Made by a program: the position numbers and the translations under genes
Part shown: piece after piece, positions 1 to 6,993 of the stretch
Layout of the letters: every line of letters begins with the position of its first letter
Position numbering within the stretch: the first letter of the stretch is position 1
Notes under the pieces: generated by a model
What the model saw: the letters and a program-made list of their open reading frames with translations, nothing else
The model's database searches: none
Told to the model about the DNA's origin: nothing
Assembly: GCA_041655255.1 (NCBI GenBank)
Contig: JBBAFS010000035.1
Location: 1-16,627 of the forward strand
DNA: 16,627 nucleotides
Source: JBBAFS01 sp041655255
Lineage (GTDB): Bacteria > Spirochaetota > Spirochaetia > Sphaerochaetales > Sphaerochaetaceae
Direction of reading: 5' to 3'

Positions 1-180
1 GTTATAAGTAGTTATTTCTTCATACTGGTGGTTCTTTTCAGCGTTTTAAATATTACCACTTTAGATCTTCAAGTTACATGAACACAGTACAATTAAATGT
101 TTTACGAACTTGCTTATAACTCTCTATCATAAAAAGAATTAAGAGCTATTTTTCACGGGCCTTGCTGCAAAGGGTTTTCA
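1..180. repeat. Direct repeat, copy 1 (about 180 bp)
   Basis: This stretch recurs at 360-539, offset by 359 bp. By eye there are about ten mismatches over the first 120 bases; the last 60 bases are less alike and need a one-base gap. It is AT-rich and has no ORF of useful length. The copy begins at the first base of the window, so its true left edge is not visible. It ends near a TTGCTGCAAAGGGTTTT motif at 163-179. The 180 bp between the copies (181-359) show no gene and no strong structure. The function is unknown; it could be a dispersed intergenic repeat, a relic of a mobile element or a local tandem duplication. Confidence 0.85.
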
Positions 181-359
181 TCATCATTTTCAGCACAAGC
201 ATTGCTTAATTGAGAATATGTAATGTTCCGCAGTGAAATGATGAAATTCTAAATTTATTTACTTACATAAAAAGTAATTAGCCCCATCATCGCTTGCTAC
301 AACATTACAGGAAATGTAGTATAAGTTGTTTTCGTTGATCTTCTTAAGAAACCTTAAAG

Positions 360-539
360 GTTATAAGTAGTTATTTCTTCATACTGCTGGTTCTTTTCAG
401 CGTTTTAAATATTACCACTTTCGATCTTCTCTTTACATGAACACAGTACAACTAAATGTTTTACGATCTTGCCCATAATTCATTTATATACAAAGAGCTA
501 GTAGTCGTTTTTAGTAGGTTCTGTTGCAAAGGGTTTTTG
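360..539. repeat. Direct repeat, copy 2 (about 180 bp)
   Basis: Second copy of the repeat at 1-180. It starts with GTTATAAGTAGTTATTTC and ends at the TGTTGCAAAGGGTTTTT motif near 523-538. Copy 2 lies immediately upstream of the gtrA-like gene, with about 70 bp of unique sequence between. No coding potential is visible. The two copies are too long and too diverged to be CRISPR repeats. Confidence 0.85.
517..531 (+). other. IS6-family-like terminal motif
   Basis: GGTTCTGTTGCAAAG matches, as I recall it, the conserved outer end of IS6-family insertion sequences such as IS257/IS431 and IS1216. A degenerate version (GGGCCTTGCTGCAAAG, 157-172) lies at the same place in repeat copy 1. Read as a left IS end, the element would extend rightwards, but the gtrA-like gene starts only 80 bp away and no transposase or opposite end is visible. 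The repeated DNA lies on the outside of the motif. So this is at most a solo end or relic, and it may be coincidence. Confidence 0.3.
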
Positions 540-579
540 TTGAATTGTACGAAGTTATCTAGGCTCACTACTTTTCTAT

Positions 580-589
580 GAGTATACTC
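580..589 (+). promoter_or_regulatory. Candidate -10/operator palindrome before gtrA-like gene
   Basis: GAGTATACTC is a perfect 10-bp palindrome that contains TATACT (583-588), a good -10 hexamer, 8 bp before the Shine-Dalgarno sequence AGGAGAG (597-603). No convincing -35 hexamer stands 16-18 bp upstream. If this is the promoter, the 5' leader is very short and the promoter probably depends on an activator or on other contacts. Confidence 0.25.
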
Positions 590-609
590 TTTCTATAGGA
601 GAGAGGCGT

Positions 610-1056
610 GTGGCTCTAACGAAGAAACAAAATATAACACAAGTGATAAAGTTCACTCTTTTCTCAGCGAGTGCTGGCATTATTGAAGTACTCTCTTTCA
701 CCTTATTATTTGAGTTGTTTGGCATTTCTCACCAAGTGAGTTATTTGATAGCACTGATATTATCTGTGTTATATAACTTTACTCTCAATCGCTCCTTTAC
801 CTTCCAATCATCGGCAAACGTTCCTAGGGCAATGATGATAGTTGGTCTGTACTACCTGATTTTTACTCCACTATCGACATGGTGGATGGGTCCATTAGCT
901 TTATATGTTGGCAATGAATATATTGCATTAGCTATTACGATGATTGCTAATTTTGGAAGCGAATTCTCAGTCTACCGTTTTATTGTCTATCGTAAATCGA
1001 TGTATACAAACAAACGGGCTCTTTCTCACAAGGAGGAGGCTTATGATTCTCATTAA
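610..1056 (+). CDS. GtrA-like four-helix membrane protein
   Basis: A 148-residue integral membrane protein with about four hydrophobic helices (roughly residues 12-37, 43-60, 73-98 and 104-124). The NFTLNRSFTF and NFGSEFSVYRFIVY segments follow helices 2 and 4, which is the typical GtrA layout. Characterised GtrA-family proteins help move lipid-linked sugars (for example undecaprenyl-phosphate-glucose) across the cytoplasmic membrane or are tied to cell-surface polysaccharide synthesis; no specific substrate can be inferred here. The start is GTG at 610, preceded six bases earlier by AGGAGAG. The 3' end overlaps the next gene by 14 bp, so the two are probably co-transcribed and translationally coupled. 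No glycosyltransferase partner lies within the window. Confidence 0.8.
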   Translation: MALTKKQNITQVIKFTLFSASAGIIEVLSFTLLFELFGISHQVSYLIALILSVLYNFTLNRSFTFQSSANVPRAMMIVGLYYLIFTPLSTWWMGPLALYVGNEYIALAITMIANFGSEFSVYRFIVYRKSMYTNKRALSHKEEAYDSH

Positions 1057-1393
1057 ACACGCATATGATCCACCTTCAAAAGAAGATGGAAAACGGATAT
1101 TAGTAGATCGCCTATGGCCACGAGGGCTTTCTAAAGAGAAAATCCACATCGATCAATGGCTTAAAGAGATTGCCCCTTCTCATGAACTGCGAAAGTGGTT
1201 TAACCACGATGCTTCTAAATGGGACGAATTTCAAAAGAGGTATCTTAAAGAACTTGATGATCACAAAGAGGAATTAGATAGTCTACTCAAACAAGCTCAA
1301 AGTGGTACTATTACACTACTCTATGCAACAAAAGAGAAGGAGCACAACAACGCGGTTGTGCTCCAGCACTATCTTAAGACCCTTCTCTCTTAA
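1043..1393 (+). CDS. DUF488 (YeaO-like) family protein
   Basis: A 116-residue soluble protein of the DUF488/YeaO family. The diagnostic segment RILVDRLWPRGLSKEK falls near residues 18-33 and is followed by the acidic and aromatic run WLKEIAPSHELRKWF and, late in the protein, the TLLYATKEKEHNNA region. The biochemical function of the family is not established. An upstream in-frame ATG exists at 944, but the start at 1043 is favoured: it has AGGAGGAG at 1031-1038, it matches the family N-terminus (a short beta strand running into YDPP), and it removes a long overlap with the upstream gene. The stop codon overlaps the stop of the convergent GH1 gene by 3-4 bp. Confidence 0.85.
   Translation: MILIKHAYDPPSKEDGKRILVDRLWPRGLSKEKIHIDQWLKEIAPSHELRKWFNHDASKWDEFQKRYLKELDDHKEELDSLLKQAQSGTITLLYATKEKEHNNAVVLQHYLKTLLS
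1326..1364 (-). terminator. Rho-independent terminator of the sugar operon
   Basis: Read on the minus strand, a perfect 10-bp stem (GGAGCACAAC / GTTGTGCTCC, arms 1355-1364 and 1339-1348, six-base loop) is followed by TTCTCTTTTGTT. It begins 26 bases after the stop of the GH1 gene, the last gene of the leftward operon. The hairpin lies wholly inside the coding region of the convergent DUF488 gene. On the plus strand the same hairpin has no following T-run, so it should act mainly leftwards. Confidence 0.65.
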
Positions 1394-2709
1394 AAGTCAT
1401 CATATCCTGCGATGATATCTCTCATCATATACGCACTATCTTTGGGGATTCTTTTTTGTGTGGGGTAATCGACATAGATAATGCCAAAACGTTTCTCATA
1501 CCCAAATGCCCACTCAAAGTTATCTAAAAGTGACCACACATAATACCCTTTGAGGTTAATACCCTCATCTATGGCTTGCTTACACACCTTGAGATGATCA
1601 CGAATATAGTAACATCGATCAAGATCATGGATTCGCCCATCTTCTACAATATCGACTGAGGCACACCCATTTTCGGTGATATACAAAGGGAGAGATCCAC
1701 TCACTGTATCAAAGTAGCGAAGAATCCGTAGTAGCCCATTGGGAACTATGGGCCACTTCATATTGGTAACGGGATGCCACACAGGGACCTCTTTGTAGTG
1801 AAATGGTCGACTTTCATCGTAGGAGACAGCACCTTCGTTGTAGTAGTTAATTCCTAAAAAGTCACACCTTTGTCCAATGAGTTCCATGTCCCCCTTTTGA
1901 ACTGGAAGTGAGATTCCTAACTCATCGTGTAATTCAGCTGGGTATGGATGATTAAACAAAGGAAGTAAGAAGAGATCTGTATTCATCATTTTGTGTAAAG
2001 CAGCTGCTTTTTGATCTTCTTGAGAGAGTGTGGCAGGTCGACTCATCATTGGGTTAAGGGTAATGCCAATGGGGGCAAGTAAACCACTATGACGATACTC
2101 TTTTAGTGCTAGACCATGAGCCAGATTAAGATGGTGAAGCGCTTTAAAAGCAAGATCTTGGTCTTTAAGGCCAGGGGCATGCTCGCCATATAAATAGCCT
2201 AAGTAGGAGGAACACCACGGCTCATTGAGGGTAATCCACTGATCGACATACTCACCAAGGTGTTCAAAGCATGTCTTTGCATACTCACCAAATGCATATG
2301 CAGTCTCTCGATTGGGCCACCCTCCTCGATCTTGAAGTACTTGAGGAAGGTCCCAATGATACAATGTAGCAGTAACTTTCATCCCTTGAGCATGAAGTTC
2401 ACCACTCAATCGTTTATAATAATCGACTCCCTCTTTATTTACTTTACCAACGCCATCAGGGAGGATTCGACTCCACGAGATTGAGAAGCGGTAGGCTTGA
2501 AAGCCTAAGGTTTTCATCAGCTGAATATCTTCTTCATACCGGTGGTATTGATCACAGGCAATATCACCAGTAGCTCCATGAAGAACAGCCCCTTTTTGAC
2601 GACTAAAGGTATCCCATATGGAAGGGGTTCTCCCCCCTTCAGTCACAGCACCCTCTACTTGGTATGAGGAAGTAGCACTTCCCCATAAAAAATCTTTTGG
2701 AAAAGACAT
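1390..2709 (-). CDS. GH1 family beta-glucosidase
   Basis: A 439-residue glycoside hydrolase family 1 enzyme, the usual length for bacterial beta-glucosidases. The N-terminal FLWGSATSSYQVEGA signature is at residues 7-21. The acid/base motif TLNEP places Glu163 and the nucleophile motif ITENG places Glu346; WSLLDNFEW (392-400) forms part of the sugar-binding subsite. It should be a retaining enzyme releasing glucose, or another beta-linked sugar, from the non-reducing end of a beta-glycoside. There is no signal peptide, so it should be cytoplasmic. It is the last gene of the operon, 28 bp after the GH3 gene, with AGGAG (2716-2720) six bases before the ATG. Beta-glucosidase fits best; 6-phospho-beta-glucosidase is less likely because uptake here is by an ABC transporter, not a PTS. 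Confidence 0.92.
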   Translation of the reverse strand: MSFPKDFLWGSATSSYQVEGAVTEGGRTPSIWDTFSRQKGAVLHGATGDIACDQYHRYEEDIQLMKTLGFQAYRFSISWSRILPDGVGKVNKEGVDYYKRLSGELHAQGMKVTATLYHWDLPQVLQDRGGWPNRETAYAFGEYAKTCFEHLGEYVDQWITLNEPWCSSYLGYLYGEHAPGLKDQDLAFKALHHLNLAHGLALKEYRHSGLLAPIGITLNPMMSRPATLSQEDQKAAALHKMMNTDLFLLPLFNHPYPAELHDELGISLPVQKGDMELIGQRCDFLGINYYNEGAVSYDESRPFHYKEVPVWHPVTNMKWPIVPNGLLRILRYFDTVSGSLPLYITENGCASVDIVEDGRIHDLDRCYYIRDHLKVCKQAIDEGINLKGYYVWSLLDNFEWAFGYEKRFGIIYVDYPTQKRIPKDSAYMMRDIIAGYDDF

Positions 2710-2720
2710 CTTATGCTCCT

Positions 2721-2737
2721 ATGTATGTTCTATACAT
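2721..2737 (-). other. Small hairpin between GH3 and GH1 genes
   Basis: ATGTAT-AGAAC-ATACAT is a perfect six-base-pair inverted repeat that fills the gap exactly from the GH3 stop codon to the Shine-Dalgarno sequence of the GH1 gene. It is AT-rich and weak. It may influence re-initiation or mRNA processing between the two glycosidase genes, or it may be chance. Confidence 0.35.
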
Positions 2738-5080
2738 TCAAATAATCTCTACGGTAGTAGTATCTCTCCACTTTTGTGGTAAGACCCGCAGCTCTCCTGT
2801 GACTTCTAAGATATGCGTTGCTGCTAAAACTTCAGAAGAAGATCCCACCATCACATCAAACAATCCAGGTTCTACAATACGCCTCCCTCCACTGTAAAAA
2901 GAGAGGTGATCGGCAGGAAGCGTAAATACTACTTTCTTATATTCCTGTGGCTTTAGTGATACCCGAGCGAATCCTTTCAACTCTTTAATTGGTCGTACAA
3001 TACTTGCTTTATGATCACGAATGTAGAGTTGAACAATCTCATCACCTATGAATGAGCCACTGTTTGTAAGTGTGAGTTCAACTTGAGCCTCTCCATCCAC
3101 TGTGATTGTGGGAGTGGTGAGTTTCACATCGGAGTATGTAAAGGTTGTGTAACTCAGGCCGTGGCCAAACGGGTATTGAGCACCAAAGGCTTTTTGCTTT
3201 GGAAGACCTTGTGACTTTTTGTAGTGGTTGTAAAAGAAAGGCATAGCTCCAGCAGTATGTGGAAATGAGAGAGTGGTCTTTCCACTTGGATTACTCTTTC
3301 CAAATAAGATATTGGCAAGAGCCTCTCCTCCCCCCTCTCCTGGTAACCAAGAAGCTATAATAGCATTGGCATGTTCTACTGAGGAGTGAATTGTATAAGG
3401 GCGACCACTGACTAAGATGGTAATCACCGGTTTGTTTGTAGCAATGACTGCATCCATGAGCTCTTCTTGAACTCCTGGAAGTTTTAACGTAGCTGAATCA
3501 GAGCCTTCTCCACTGGTACCTTGGTTAAAAAGTCCAACGAGATCTCCAACCACTAACACCACCACATCGGCTTGCTTAGCTACCTTGACAGCTTGAGAGA
3601 TAAAAGATGTATCACTACTGAGACTTTTTGTTTGACTCTCATCGTCATCTTTTACATCTCCTGGGAAAAAGAGAGCTCTTTCAAAAGATCCTTCGTATAA
3701 CACACACCCTGGTTCATACATTACTTCGGCTTTACTGAGGCGTTCTATCGCCTTTTTAATGGTGTATGAGCGTTTAGGGACAGTTTGCTCAGGGGTTGAA
3801 GAACCTTGAAGGTGAATTGGAGGAGTATAGCCTCCATACATCGCATAGGGGTGATCGGCAAGTGGTCCTATAAGGGCAATCTTTGTCTCTTGAGTAAGAG
3901 GTAAAGCCCCCTCATTTTTTAGAAGCACAATCGACTTTTCTGCCACTTCAACAGCTAAGTTGTGAGATTCGTTTGTTGCCAATTCTATGGCATCTATTTC
4001 AACATACGGTTTTTCAAATACTTTTTGTCGATACTTCTCAGCTAACACTCGAACAACAACTGCATCAATCTCATCGACCGTTACTAACGAACGTTCAACT
4101 GCCTCTTCTAATCCTTTTTTGTAGACAGTAAAGCTCGGTAGTTCCACATCCATTCCCGCTTTCAGTGCTAATGCAGCAGCTTCAGCAAAATCATCAGCGA
4201 TGTGATGATCAGAGACTAACTGAGCAATCGCTTCATAATCACTCACTATCAAACCATCAAAGCCCCACTCTTTACGTAGTAGTGTATCTAAAAGAGACTT
4301 ATCTGCAGAGGAGGGAATACCATCAATATCGTGGTAAGCTGGCATCACTGAACCAACACGAGTCCCTTTAATCACCATCTCAAAAGGGAGGGCGTAGACA
4401 TTGTGCATCTCATTAAGACCAAAATGGACCGGTGCATGGTTACGAGACCCTTCACTTGCTGAGTGACCTACAAAGTGCTTTATCGTAGCAAGAGGAACTT
4501 GGTTCTCTCCTTGTAGCCCTTTTACATACTCTAAAGCCATTACTCCACAAAGATATGGGTCTTCACCAAAAGTCTCTTCTAAGCGGCCCCATCGGGCATC
4601 ACGAGCAACATCTAATACTGGGGAGAGTCCTTGATGGACGTTAAGAGATCTCAACTCTTTTCCAATGCGGGTGGCAATCTCTTTGATCAAGGTCTGATCC
4701 CAAGTAGAGCCGTAGTTTAACGCACTAGGAAAGATTGTTGCTCCACTAACCATAGCTCCAGTGAGACACTCTTCGTGAAACATTGCAGGAATACCTAAGC
4801 GAGTACTCTCTATGATATATTTTTGAATCTTATTCACTGAGGCGGCTTGCTTTTTCACATCCTTGGCAACGGTCCCAAATGGACGAGAGAGTTGCCCAAT
4901 CCCATCTTGTAAAATCTCCTGTTGGGAGAGAGGATTGTGTTGATGGTGGGAAAACGCTTGCCGTATTGTGATACTCTCATCTTCGGCTATCTCAAACCAA
5001 ACAGAAACTAGCTGTGCGATTTTCTCTTTGAGGCTCATCTGAGCAAGTAGAACTTTTGCCCGTTGCATATTGGTGTGCAT
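2738..5080 (-). CDS. GH3 family beta-glycosidase
   Basis: A 780-residue glycoside hydrolase family 3 enzyme with the full three-domain layout. The (beta/alpha)8 barrel occupies about residues 10-345, with KHFVGH at 201-206 and the nucleophile aspartate in DGLIVSDY (Asp281). The alpha/beta sandwich covers about 375-620, with the likely acid/base glutamate in the SGEGSDSATLKLPG region (Glu525). A fibronectin-III-like domain follows FGHGLSYTTF, from about 650 to 765. Family members are mostly beta-glucosidases or beta-xylosidases; this sequence alone does not decide. No signal peptide is present, so it should act in the cytoplasm on imported oligosaccharides. The start is ATG at 5080 with AGGAG (5087-5091) at good spacing. 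It sits 22 bp after the second permease gene and before GH1, so the two enzymes probably divide chain-length or linkage preferences. Confidence 0.92.
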   Translation of the reverse strand: MHTNMQRAKVLLAQMSLKEKIAQLVSVWFEIAEDESITIRQAFSHHQHNPLSQQEILQDGIGQLSRPFGTVAKDVKKQAASVNKIQKYIIESTRLGIPAMFHEECLTGAMVSGATIFPSALNYGSTWDQTLIKEIATRIGKELRSLNVHQGLSPVLDVARDARWGRLEETFGEDPYLCGVMALEYVKGLQGENQVPLATIKHFVGHSASEGSRNHAPVHFGLNEMHNVYALPFEMVIKGTRVGSVMPAYHDIDGIPSSADKSLLDTLLRKEWGFDGLIVSDYEAIAQLVSDHHIADDFAEAAALALKAGMDVELPSFTVYKKGLEEAVERSLVTVDEIDAVVVRVLAEKYRQKVFEKPYVEIDAIELATNESHNLAVEVAEKSIVLLKNEGALPLTQETKIALIGPLADHPYAMYGGYTPPIHLQGSSTPEQTVPKRSYTIKKAIERLSKAEVMYEPGCVLYEGSFERALFFPGDVKDDDESQTKSLSSDTSFISQAVKVAKQADVVVLVVGDLVGLFNQGTSGEGSDSATLKLPGVQEELMDAVIATNKPVITILVSGRPYTIHSSVEHANAIIASWLPGEGGGEALANILFGKSNPSGKTTLSFPHTAGAMPFFYNHYKKSQGLPKQKAFGAQYPFGHGLSYTTFTYSDVKLTTPTITVDGEAQVELTLTNSGSFIGDEIVQLYIRDHKASIVRPIKELKGFARVSLKPQEYKKVVFTLPADHLSFYSGGRRIVEPGLFDVMVGSSSEVLAATHILEVTGELRVLPQKWRDTTTVEII

Positions 5081-5102
5081 GTCACTCTCCTACGTATACC
5101 AC

Positions 5103-5954
5103 TTACTCTTTCAATGCGCCTAAAGCGACACCAGCGATGATGTACTTAGCTAAGAGGAAGTAGATAATAAACAGAGGTAGCACTGTTAATGAGAGTCCTA
5201 AATAGACTGAGCCATACTCTGTTTTATAGATATCACCACGAAGTAGGCTTACCATAATGGGCATGGTGTACTTACTTTTGTTTGTCAATAAAATGAGGGG
5301 GATAAATAAGTTGTTCCAACTCCCTACAAAGGAGAAGATTGCCTGAGTAGCGAGTGCCGGTTTCATAATAGGGAGAATAATCCTATTGAAGGTAGCAAAT
5401 TCACCTGATCCATCGATTCGTGCCGAATCGACAATCTCCAGCGGTAAGGCAGCTAAGAGGTACTGCCTCATGAAAAAGACCATTGCTGGAGCTGCTATAG
5501 CAGGGAGTATCAGAGGAATAAAACTATTAGTGAGGTGGATACGATAGACAAATTGGTAAAACCCGATACTCGAAACCTGAGCTGGAATCATTAATACTGC
5601 CAAAATAAAAGTGAAAAATGGTTGACGCAGTTTCCAGTTATACGCCATAAGGGCATAGGCAGTAAGAGATGAGAAATAGACTGAAAGAATGGTGACTCCA
5701 CTTGAGATAATCATCGAGTTCACAAATCCAACAAAAGGGTTAAAGCTCTTACCAACTAAAATCTTCCAGTTACTTAATAAAAAAGTGGAAGGAAATAATC
5801 CGACAGAACTTTGTTGTATCTCATACGTTCCTCGTGTTGCGTTCATAAACATCACCCAAAATGGGAACAAGCTTAACAGCGATAAAAAGATACACACGAC
5901 ATACACTATCGTTTTATAGAGTGCTCTGGTGGTAGCAATACTAGGATTTTTCAT
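5103..5954 (-). CDS. CUT1 sugar ABC permease (MalG-type)
   Basis: A 283-residue inner-membrane permease of the carbohydrate ABC uptake family. About six membrane helices are visible (near 13-35, 75-98, 112-133, 143-164, 198-222 and 250-272). The cytoplasmic EAA loop, which docks on the ATPase, reads EIVDSARIDGSGEFATF with RIILP following, at about 173-195. The C-terminal GALKE resembles the tail of MalG/LacG-type permeases. The start codon overlaps the stop of the partner permease by four bases (ATGA), which implies translational coupling and equal stoichiometry. The substrate is inferred as a beta-glucoside or related oligosaccharide from the two glycosidases downstream. No ATPase gene is present nearby. 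Confidence 0.9.
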   Translation of the reverse strand: MKNPSIATTRALYKTIVYVVCIFLSLLSLFPFWVMFMNATRGTYEIQQSSVGLFPSTFLLSNWKILVGKSFNPFVGFVNSMIISSGVTILSVYFSSLTAYALMAYNWKLRQPFFTFILAVLMIPAQVSSIGFYQFVYRIHLTNSFIPLILPAIAAPAMVFFMRQYLLAALPLEIVDSARIDGSGEFATFNRIILPIMKPALATQAIFSFVGSWNNLFIPLILLTNKSKYTMPIMVSLLRGDIYKTEYGSVYLGLSLTVLPLFIIYFLLAKYIIAGVALGALKE

Positions 5955-6922
5955 ACCTCTACCCCCTTAGCACGTAATCGCTCTAACCGTTTTTGCTCTT
6001 TTTTAAACTTCTTCATCTTTGCTTCATCGCTATCTCTCAGCAGTCTAAAGAGGAAGATAGAGAGGATGACAATGACACCAAAAACGATCATTGAGGCAGC
6101 AGCAGCTCGGTTATAGAGGTAACTTCCACTAAAGGCTTGGTTGAATATAAAGACACTGGTTGTCACCGTTGCACTATCTGGACCTCCAAGTAAGAAGAGT
6201 TTTGGAATATCAAACATCTGTAGCCCACCAATCATACTGGTCACTAAGACGTATAAGATAATAGTTCTCATCAATGGAAGTGTTATTTTAAAGAAAATCT
6301 GTGTCGGAGTAGCGCCATCGATTTCAGCCGCCTCAAAGAGGTGGGGGTTAATACCCAACACCCCTGCGATAAAGACAATCATCGTATTTCCATACCACAT
6401 CCAAAACTGAATAAAGGCGACAGCCCCTCGAGCAGTCCACTTTTGTTGAGGAAAATTGAGAGGTTTATCAATGAAATTCAACTTCAATAGAAGATCATTA
6501 ATGGGGCCTTTGGGATATCCAAGCAGTGATTGGAATAAAATAGCAATCGTCGCTGCAGTAATAATATTCGGCATATAAATAAGAATCTTAAAAGCGCCTT
6601 GCCCTTTTACTTTAAAGTTTCGGTTTGTAAACCAAGCAGTTAATAACAGTGCCAATGAGACTTGAGGAATAAAGTTTGCAATCCACATCATCGTGGTGTT
6701 GCCCAACGATTTCCTAAATGACTTATTGGCCAATATAATTTTGAAGTTCTCAAAAGGATCTTTTAAGAATTGAAATTGTTTCACCCCTAATCCACGTAAG
6801 TCGGTAAACCCAATAATAAGGGTGTAAATAATCGGATATAAGGAGAAAACAAGAAACACTACGACGAAGGGAATGGAAAAAATATATCCATATTTAGCAT
6901 AACTCACACTTTTCTTGCCCAC
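5951..6922 (-). CDS. CUT1 sugar ABC permease (MalF-type)
   Basis: A 323-residue inner-membrane permease, partner of the MalG-type protein. The N-terminal helix (about 11-35) carries the usual YIFSIPFVVVFLVFSLYP type of sequence, and the EAA loop EAAEIDGATPTQIFFKITLP lies at about 197-216. The C-terminal tail is strongly basic and charged (KMKKFKKEQKRLERLRAK), longer than in many relatives. Translation starts at GTG (6920-6922), with AAAGGAGG six bases upstream. It lies 71 bp downstream of the binding-protein gene, and a 26-base palindrome sits in that gap. Function: forms the membrane channel for sugar import with the MalG-type permease and an ATPase shared from elsewhere. Confidence 0.9.
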   Translation of the reverse strand: MGKKSVSYAKYGYIFSIPFVVVFLVFSLYPIIYTLIIGFTDLRGLGVKQFQFLKDPFENFKIILANKSFRKSLGNTTMMWIANFIPQVSLALLLTAWFTNRNFKVKGQGAFKILIYMPNIITAATIAILFQSLLGYPKGPINDLLLKLNFIDKPLNFPQQKWTARGAVAFIQFWMWYGNTMIVFIAGVLGINPHLFEAAEIDGATPTQIFFKITLPLMRTIILYVLVTSMIGGLQMFDIPKLFLLGGPDSATVTTSVFIFNQAFSGSYLYNRAAAASMIVFGVIVILSIFLFRLLRDSDEAKMKKFKKEQKRLERLRAKGVEV

Positions 6923-6950
6923 TCTCTCCCTCCTTTATTGCATGAAATAT

Positions 6951-6976
6951 GAGGTGGGCAGAATTCTACCCACCTC
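6951..6976 (-). other. Intercistronic palindrome between binding protein and permease
   Basis: A 26-base near-perfect palindrome with arms GAGGTGGG / CCCACCTC and AGAATTCT at its centre; the single non-Watson-Crick pair becomes G-U in the minus-strand RNA. It lies 17 bases after the stop of the binding-protein gene. No T-run follows, so it is not a classic terminator. Such structures after binding-protein genes (as in malE-malF) are known to stabilise the upstream mRNA and lower permease expression; that role is inferred here. Confidence 0.6.
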
Positions 6977-6993
6977 GTGTTCATTCGTAACTC

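Noticed and set aside
1..540. CRISPR array suggested by the repeats.
   Set aside because: Only two copies, each about 180 bp and about 8% different over the best part, with one 180-bp spacer; no cas genes.
944..1042. Upstream start of the DUF488 gene at 944.
   Set aside because: It would overlap the gtrA-like gene by over 100 bp, and the internal ATG at 1043 has a strong Shine-Dalgarno sequence and fits the family.
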